Positions 58,883 through 64,000 of a stretch of DNA of 64,000 bases are shown in pieces. A program made the translations under genes and the position numbers. Origin of the DNA: Paramoeba atlantica (taxonomy: Eukaryota > Discosea); contig CDRNVI010000003.1 in assembly GCA_977017575.1 (NCBI GenBank), positions 496,001 through 560,000 on the forward strand, read 5' to 3'. How positions within the stretch are numbered: position 1 is the first letter of the stretch; every line of letters begins with the position of its first letter. Under the pieces are notes generated by a model. The model had not been told where the DNA came from, did no database searches, and saw only the letters and a program-made list of their open reading frames with translations.

Positions 58883-60454
58883 CTACCGTTTAAAATTCCT
58901 CATATTCTGTTTCTTCCCCCTCCCTTTCAGCTTGCTCACCCGCGCGGGTTTATACCCCGGAACGCGTGCCTCAGGCGCCACCGTCCGTCGTTTATTCTGA
59001 TTAAACCGTCTTTGGTTTTCTATTTTTCGTTTTATTTTCTTTTTCATACGGAATTTGGTGTGCAAACTTGTCTTTGTCGTCACCAGCCGCTCCATATCTT
59101 CTTTTCGCTTCTCCGATTCTCTCTTTCGTTTACGCACCGGTGGGGCGGGAGGTGCCCTCGGTTTTTGTACCCTCGACACGCGATCCTGGACGACACAAAA
59201 ATGGGAAGGGTAGGCTTGGAGAAACGACTTAAGACTCGTGGTGAGGAGCCCGTCATAGCGCAGATTAAACTGACCCCAGGGCATGTCGAGACGATCGCCC
59301 AGTGTGCCCAGAGGCAAGGAGCGGCCAGGGCTTGCCGGGAGATGCCCGAGGAGCTCATCGAGCGCCATCGAGCGGTACGCCTCCTTTCGTTCATGCGCCT
59401 CCGCGCGTCGCGGCATGGAGAGCGTTGTGATGCCATCCGCTGTGGCTTTATGGTATTGTTTTTTAAGATGAAGTAATTTGGCTGTTGGGTTGTTGGCTTT
59501 ACTTGTCGTTGTTGCTGGTTTTTGTGCAGTCGAGGTGACGGTAAAATATCCGGATCGATGAAGGAGTTGGGGGAAACTTCCCCACAAGGCATTGAGGTGA
59601 AAGGGAGACCACCCGGAGCGGTGTTCTACTACGGAGAGGGGGAGTGGGGAAGATAACGCGTGGGCGATGGTGTGACAAAAGATTTGAAGAAATTCGCCAC
59701 ATTGGGATCCGTAACGGGCTTCGAAGGGACTGGGAATTGTCCAACTGTGGGGGAGTGTGATGATGTGGGGTACACCAAAAAGTTCTGACAGATCATCGGT
59801 GGTGGTTTCTTCAAGATGTCGACATAAATAGGAAAGAATAGCAATGTGAAGAAGGTCGTGTTCCGAGTGAGTTTTAAAGCTGCTTTTGTTTAAGATGGCT
59901 CGGCAGTGCAGGAGGCAACGAGACAAATGTTTCTGGGAGATAAAGGCTGCATGAAGCGCCCATAGCAAAAGAATTCCTGTTGCCTCTTCGAACTTCACAC
60001 ACATTCCTTCCCATGGTTTCGAAAGAGAATTCCGCGCTGCGGATTCATAATCAAAGCCTTCTAGCCTGGAGCCTAGCTCGTTTGATGATGTGGTGGGCGT
60101 ATATGTTAAGCATCTTTTGCTGTTATAGTCGCCAGATATGGTTAGAAAATATTTACCTTCATTAGAAAATGCATTTTTCAGTCCTGCGTCTTTCATTTTT
60201 CCCTCCACATCCTCCTCAGCATCGTGATTTTTTAAACCAATAGGTGAGGTTCTAAGCTCCACATTCTGGGAATCTGTCGGTTTAATGACCTTGCTTACTT
60301 TGCGTGGAGCTCTATGATGCTGTTTCCTGTGCTCCGGCCAGAGAGAACGAAAACACTCTTGAGAACAGAAGAACCCCTTTTTGGGGTCTGGAAGACAATC
60401 TGGGCATTGGAATTTCGGAGGTTTGCCGCAATTTTCACAAGACACGGAATTCAT
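58883..60454 (-). CDS. Zinc-finger (C6H2/MYND-like) protein with basic tail
   Basis: This is a 523-residue protein. Residues 6-46 form a zinc finger, CENCGKPPKFQCPDC, FFCSQECFRSLW, then HRKQHH, the C6H2 pattern also found before methionine aminopeptidase 1. No peptidase domain follows. The middle (130-330) is helical and unrecognised. The last 100 residues are strongly Lys/Arg-rich (FRMKKKIKRKIENQRRFN), fitting a nucleolar or RNA-bound protein. I do not recognise the family. The gene lies 0.4 kb downstream of histone H4 on the same strand. Confidence 0.75.
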   Translation of the reverse strand: MNSVSCENCGKPPKFQCPDCLPDPKKGFFCSQECFRSLWPEHRKQHHRAPRKVSKVIKPTDSQNVELRTSPIGLKNHDAEEDVEGKMKDAGLKNAFSNEGKYFLTISGDYNSKRCLTYTPTTSSNELGSRLEGFDYESAARNSLSKPWEGMCVKFEEATGILLLWALHAAFISQKHLSRCLLHCRAILNKSSFKTHSEHDLLHIAILSYLCRHLEETTTDDLSELFGVPHIITLPHSWTIPSPFEARYGSQCGEFLQIFCHTIAHALSSPLPLSVVEHRSGWSPFHLNALWGSFPQLLHRSGYFTVTSTAQKPATTTSKANNPTAKLLHLKKQYHKATADGITTLSMPRRAEAHERKEAYRSMALDELLGHLPASPGRSLPLGTLGDRLDMPWGQFNLRYDGLLTTSLKSFLQAYPSHFCVVQDRVSRVQKPRAPPAPPVRKRKRESEKRKEDMERLVTTKTSLHTKFRMKKKIKRKIENQRRFNQNKRRTVAPEARVPGYKPARVSKLKGRGKKQNMRNFKR

Positions 60455-60849
60455 GCTAAGGCTGGCTGCGAAATGTAATTATTTTTACGAATTGCTATAG
60501 TTTCATACATATCGCATTTTTAACAAATGTTGAAATAACAAGAATTTATACAATGTAGCACACTTATTCGGCAGAACCTTATGATAACCTAATGATAACG
60601 TGTTGAGACTGAAAAACCTCAGGCAATCATGTCCAATTTTATGAACGCAGCAACTCTTCCCAGTCCTTTTGTTGAGCTGCAATAGTTGAGCTATGTCTCT
60701 TTGTATCTATCTGAAAAACGTACAAATATTACTGTCCTGCATTCACAAAATCTATCAAATCAAATACTTCACAATATCTACATGTTCTTCACCTCCCGAG
60801 CTGCATCTCTACTAAATCACATTCAACCGTAGTTATTTCTATCCTTTGC
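60455..60849. other. Intergenic stretch downstream of histone H4
   Basis: About 395 bp, AT-rich. No histone-type 3' stem-loop is evident, consistent with polyadenylated histone mRNAs in kinetoplastids. Nothing else recognised. Confidence 0.5.
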
Positions 60850-61179
60850 CTAATATCCATACACCCGTTGTCCATTACGTGCGAGAGCGTAAATCACGTC
60901 CTGTACGGACACAGTCCGCGCCTTTCGGTGCTCGCAGCATGCCTCAATAGTCCGAAGGTACCCCTTCAAGCGATCTGCACACAACCGACGCACCTCATCG
61001 TAGATCAGAGAGGACACGCGCTTCACCCCCGCACGTCGCGCCAATCGGCGGATGCAAGGATTCGTCAGACGAGACACATCGCTCGTTCTTGTGCTGTTTT
61101 GTCGCTTCGAGTGACCTTTTTCGCTGGTGGGCTTCTTGCGCAGGCCCTCGGAGTGTCCAGATTGATTCACTGTTACCAT
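60850..61179 (-). CDS. Divergent histone H4 (variant-like)
   Basis: This is a 109-residue protein. The histone fold (about 35-109) is clear: NPCIRRLARRAGVKRVSSLI, then YDEVRRLCADRLKGYL, CCEHRKARTVSVQDVIYALA and the GQRVYGY end of H4. The tail is not canonical: no GKGGKG, the KRHRKVL segment is missing and 'NIQGITKPA' is replaced by VSRLTNPC. The double Cys (EACCEH) is also unusual. Kinetoplastid core histones are divergent, and trypanosomes have an H4 variant at transcription termination sites. This sequence is far enough from canonical H4 to be such a variant. A pyrimidine-rich stretch ending CTTTCTAAG precedes the ATG, like a trans-splice acceptor. Confidence 0.9.
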   Translation of the reverse strand: MVTVNQSGHSEGLRKKPTSEKGHSKRQNSTRTSDVSRLTNPCIRRLARRAGVKRVSSLIYDEVRRLCADRLKGYLRTIEACCEHRKARTVSVQDVIYALARNGQRVYGY

Positions 61180-61284
61180 ATCTTAGAAAGCGTTGAATAA
61201 ATAGAAAAAGATGATTCAATCAAAACGAAATCACTTCACAAAATCTTGTTCTTCTAGAAAAATATGTTTTCAGAAATTTACATG

Positions 61285-61360
61285 AAATCTCGGTAGAGCT
61301 ATCAGCTGCAAAGTCATCGCCTATTTTTAAGACCGACAGAGAGCTAGCGATCTACCTTAC
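61285..61360 (-). ncRNA. Repeated structured element, copy 1 (H/ACA-like candidate)
   Basis: A 76-bp block repeated at 61661. On the minus strand it can fold with GGTAGA/TCTACC closing an internal loop, then AGCT/AGCT and a loop of about 33 nt, followed directly by GAGA. Kinetoplastid H/ACA guide RNAs are single hairpins of about this size followed by an AGA box. This match is structural and by eye only. Confidence 0.4.
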
Positions 61361-61660
61361 TGCACGCATTGCTATTCCGAGAAAAACGATTGCCCTCGTT
61401 CTCGGAACCAAAGAGCACAGTGCTGCGGGTCAAAAAATGTGTGCGGAAAGGGATATTTGAAAGTGAATCATAAATTATTATTTTTTCAGAAAAATATTTT
61501 CTGCATACGAATACGCAAACTTTAACTTAGCATTCTCATGATAACTCAGTTGCACTTAACAATTTTTTAACAATATTAAGCACAACACAAACTCATTTCT
61601 CAGAAAAGGGATTACCTGTCAAATAATAATGCAATAATAATAATGCAGCACCAGTGCATA
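61361..61660. other. Spacer between the two element copies
   Basis: About 300 bp, AT-rich, with no relation between its two halves seen. No gene recognised. Confidence 0.4.
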
Positions 61661-61733
61661 AAATCTCGGTAGAGCTATCAGCTGCAAAGTCATCGCCTAT
61701 TAAGACCGACAGAGAGCTAGCGATCTACCTTAC
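61661..61733 (-). ncRNA. Repeated structured element, copy 2 (H/ACA-like candidate)
   Basis: Identical to copy 1 except for three fewer T in the terminal loop (CCTATTAAGACC against CCTATTTTTAAGACC). All stem positions are kept. The repeat in one intergenic region fits the clustering of guide RNA genes in kinetoplastids, but a plain duplication is equally possible. Confidence 0.4.
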
Positions 61734-61820
61734 AGGTGAGCCGTACGTTTTATGTACAAGAATACACGTTGTATTCAGATAAATACATGTTTCCGTAAAT
61801 TCTTATAAGGAATTCTTTAA

Positions 61821-62732
61821 CTATGACTGTTTCTTCGTAACCTGTTTTTTTGAGGTAATCAGCTGTACCTCTGGCAGGGGTACAGGCTCACGTTTTTCCC
61901 GGTATTTCGTCTTACGCACCATGGGGGGATATACCCCACGGCTTTTGTGTCCCTCAAGCAGGTGTGTCGCCAGCCGGGCGAGTCTTCGGCTGTAGTCCAC
62001 CCGACGCGTAGGCACCGCGCTGTATCGTGGGGGTAAGCCCAGCATCTCACGTCTGCGGCGAACCATGGCTTGTAAATCAAGCATTCGTTGCCGGGCGTAG
62101 GCCTCTCGTGAGGCTCGATATTTATTATGGTCCTGTCGCAACTGCGGTCTCTCCGCGGAGGGGTCACTGTGCTCGTAGCGTCGAGCCGCCTCTCGTCGAG
62201 AGAACTCCGTAACTCGTTTTTTTACAGGAAGCATAGCGAGCTGGGATTTGTGTCGCAGATCTATAGATTTGAGATTGAGGCTCTGTGCGGATAGCAGCCA
62301 TTTGAGACTAGGGGAGGGAAGTTGATGAACCCAAAGGGGGTAAAGTTGTTTCTGTGTTCCGAGCATAAAGGCCTCCCGGCGATCCTCATAACGAATCCCG
62401 TGTGAGTCTTCTAGGCGTCTCAAAATCAGCTCCCTGTCCTTTTGTACTGTGTTGTTTTTTAATGGATTTGGGCTAGGAGACTGACCTTTTTGAGAAAAAT
62501 CTTCCTTATTATTGGTTGAGGACTCGGAGGTAACGCTAGGTGAAGGTGTTGTCGCACCAACAGCAGATATTGTATTTTTCTTTAGATTGCCGTTACCGTA
62601 ATGATCTTGTGATCGATTCCACAATTTAGAAATAGATGGAAATGGAGAGCTGGCATGAGACTTCGAGAACGAGTAGTACAGTCCTCGAGGCGTAAGTGGA
62701 TGCACACCTTCTAAAAGGCAAACTCGTTGCAT
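61821..62732 (-). CDS. Basic protein, probably mitochondrial (mitoribosomal?)
   Basis: This 303-residue protein starts MQRVCLLEGVHPLTPRGLYY, a plausible mitochondrial presequence. Residues 40-100 are Ser/Thr/Asn-rich linker. The last 200 residues are Arg-rich and helical (HNKYRASREAYARQRM, YSRRLARLATHLLEGH), the usual look of mitoribosomal proteins. There is no enzyme motif. The mitoribosome idea is inferred from composition only. Confidence 0.65.
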   Translation of the reverse strand: MQRVCLLEGVHPLTPRGLYYSFSKSHASSPFPSISKLWNRSQDHYGNGNLKKNTISAVGATTPSPSVTSESSTNNKEDFSQKGQSPSPNPLKNNTVQKDRELILRRLEDSHGIRYEDRREAFMLGTQKQLYPLWVHQLPSPSLKWLLSAQSLNLKSIDLRHKSQLAMLPVKKRVTEFSRREAARRYEHSDPSAERPQLRQDHNKYRASREAYARQRMLDLQAMVRRRREMLGLPPRYSAVPTRRVDYSRRLARLATHLLEGHKSRGVYPPMVRKTKYREKREPVPLPEVQLITSKKQVTKKQS

Positions 62733-62921
62733 TCCTTATTGACAATTTAGTATCTCCTTCGATAAGTTATTGTTTTGTTCTTTACATGTAGAAAGTTAAT
62801 CAAGGTAAGTAGGAGTTAAAATTCGTATTATGTAAAGCTACAGATCGCTTGTTTGGCTCTGGCGGCATCCCACCTCTTAAATACACTGTAACTTCGAACA
62901 GGTTTGATATAGTGTTATTTG

Positions 62922-63599
62922 TCAAAATCTAAAATCGACTAATGATGGAACACTTGATGTTGCATAAACCTGGTTGCCTCGTAGCTCGATATGTTTTATT
63001 GAATCCGGAAGTTTTGAAAAATCGACTGGACCTACAAAACGATTATTACTTAGAGATAGATAACCCAAGCTTGTAGGGAGTGACGTAAGATCTAGTGTTC
63101 CGCTGAATTGGTTTTCCTGAATTCTCAAATCCTGTATTTCGGGCGGTAGCATCGTCAAGTCGACAGAACCAAAATGCTTGCCACGTGCAATGCTTAAATT
63201 GATCAGTGATGCAGGTAGATACGCAATGGGCAAGGTTCCCGTAAGTAGTCGCTGAAAAGCCGTCGTACAATTCAGAGTAGTGTCCGGCATGTATCGCCAC
63301 AATAAATTACCCGCGAGGCCGGCTGGACCACCAGAAAAAGGGGGATTTGCGAAAGCGATCACCGAAACGCGATAATCGGAATCACAACGTACATATTCCC
63401 AGTCGCATGCAGGTCTTTTGTCTGTCCATGAGTAATGCGGATGGGAAATGTTAGACACGAATTGGGCGAGTCGGTATTCCTGAGGGAGGTGTGCAGCTCG
63501 AACTTTTCCAAGTCTACTGGGCTCTGCATCGCGAAACAGCAAATGGACAATTGTATTTCGACAGCAAAACATGCAAAATGAAGCACCAACAAAAAGCAA
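62922..63599 (-). CDS. LRR protein, family member 4
   Basis: This 225-residue member starts with a hydrophobic, Cys-rich segment (MLFVGASFCMFCC) that may be a signal peptide. The cap module reads LGKVRAAHLPQEYRLAQFVS, a Trp, then PACDWEYVRC with both cap cysteines. Repeats follow, such as LPPEIQDLRIQENQFSGTL and LPTSLGYLSLSNNRFVGPV. An extra loop (about residues 85-105) separates cap and repeats. Confidence 0.8.
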   Translation of the reverse strand: MLFVGASFCMFCCRNTIVHLLFRDAEPSRLGKVRAAHLPQEYRLAQFVSNISHPHYSWTDKRPACDWEYVRCDSDYRVSVIAFANPPFSGGPAGLAGNLLWRYMPDTTLNCTTAFQRLLTGTLPIAYLPASLINLSIARGKHFGSVDLTMLPPEIQDLRIQENQFSGTLDLTSLPTSLGYLSLSNNRFVGPVDFSKLPDSIKHIELRGNQVYATSSVPSLVDFRF

Positions 63600-64000
63600 G
63601 AATCACAAATAGGGAAAGACGTAAACTAAGAGTTATAAACTACAATTCCCATATACTGTATGAAAATAAAATTACGCCTCAACGTCAATGCACGATATGT
63701 TATCTGGGGTGTAGTTCGTAAGTATAAAGTAGAAAAGCAAAAAAAAGACAGCAAAATCGATAAAGAATTAAAAAATCGGAAATAACTCGAATGAGGAAAT
63801 GGTATTTCTCCTCAGAATTCTATTTCTCCCCGCTAATCGCGTGGTGCACTCATAAAGGTTTTCTAAAACCTTTAAAGCTCTGTCTACAAAGTATGTTTAG
63901 TCTACCACTTCATTTCATGCAGCAAGTTTCTACGCTGCACCCGATCCATCATGACCGTTGAATATTCCTCAAAATTAGGACAACTTCAAAATGGGAACTT
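63600..64000. other. Right-edge stretch with possible 3' end of a minus-strand gene
   Basis: Mostly AT-rich. At 63902-63985 a minus-strand frame gives a coding-like end, CPNFEEYSTVMMDRVQRRNL then HEMKW, followed by TAG. In that frame a TGA stands at 63986-63988 and only 12 bases remain to the window edge. It may be the C-terminus of a gene that begins outside, with a frameshift, a Sec codon or chance explaining the TGA. Confidence 0.25.

Noticed and set aside
61285-61360. C/D-box snoRNA reading of the repeated element (GCGATGA and CTGA present)
   Set aside because: The two boxes are too close to leave room for a guide, so the H/ACA-like fold is the better of two weak options.
1-64000. CRISPR arrays, bacterial operons or prophage
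   Set aside because: No regularly spaced repeats with unique spacers and no bacterial or phage genes; the gene content is eukaryotic throughout.

Overview
The window reads as nuclear DNA of a kinetoplastid (Euglenozoa). The best evidence is a trypanothione reductase (42440-43939) with the trypanothione-type Glu, Ser and Met residues instead of glutathione-reductase ones. Two more facts fit. Every host-like gene, about 25 of them, lies on the minus strand without visible introns, which is the layout of one long polycistronic unit. There is also a divergent, variant-like histone H4. I cannot name the genus. The many DNA transposons and loose gene spacing are unlike compact trypanosomatid genomes and point rather to a free-living or early-branching kinetoplastid.

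Layout, left to right: 1-3899 is a large zinc-finger protein cut by the left edge. 5-7 kb holds a two-RRM protein and a DUF1796-like protein. 7.1-13.8 kb is a repeat-rich island (perfect palindromes, a minisatellite, a 0.35 kb tandem duplication, a TIR element) surrounding one LRR gene. 13.8-21.6 kb holds HMCES/SRAP, a LOG-like protein and MCM4. 21.6-24.2 kb is a complete but decayed pogo-type transposon. 24.3-27.5 kb holds a rhodanese-like protein and an SLC35F-like transporter. 27.8-35 kb is a second transposon graveyard (two Harbinger-like, one hAT-like, one MITE) around a zinc-ribbon gene. 35.2-63.6 kb is a dense minus-strand run: YceI-like protein, a 1137-aa probable mitochondrial protein, HAP2/GCS1, trypanothione reductase, RRP15, an RBM26-like protein, UTP7, a LYR-like small protein, an XRN exonuclease, an SBP2-like protein, histone H4, and three more LRR paralogues.

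Functional themes are ribosome biogenesis (UTP7, RRP15), RNA turnover and binding (XRN, RRM and zinc-finger proteins), DNA replication and repair (MCM4, HMCES), thiol redox, selenoprotein decoding (SBP2) and sexual fusion (HAP2, with one in-frame TAA).

The most notable find is a pair of plus-strand sequences (12492-12564 and 23932-23993), each inside a different transposon-like unit, that fit the HDV-like self-cleaving ribozyme fold with compensatory changes in P4. A possible third, degenerate copy lies at 29913-29960. Other leads are a repeated structured element beside histone H4, four dispersed LRR paralogues with a plant-type N-cap, and the HAP2 nonsense codon.
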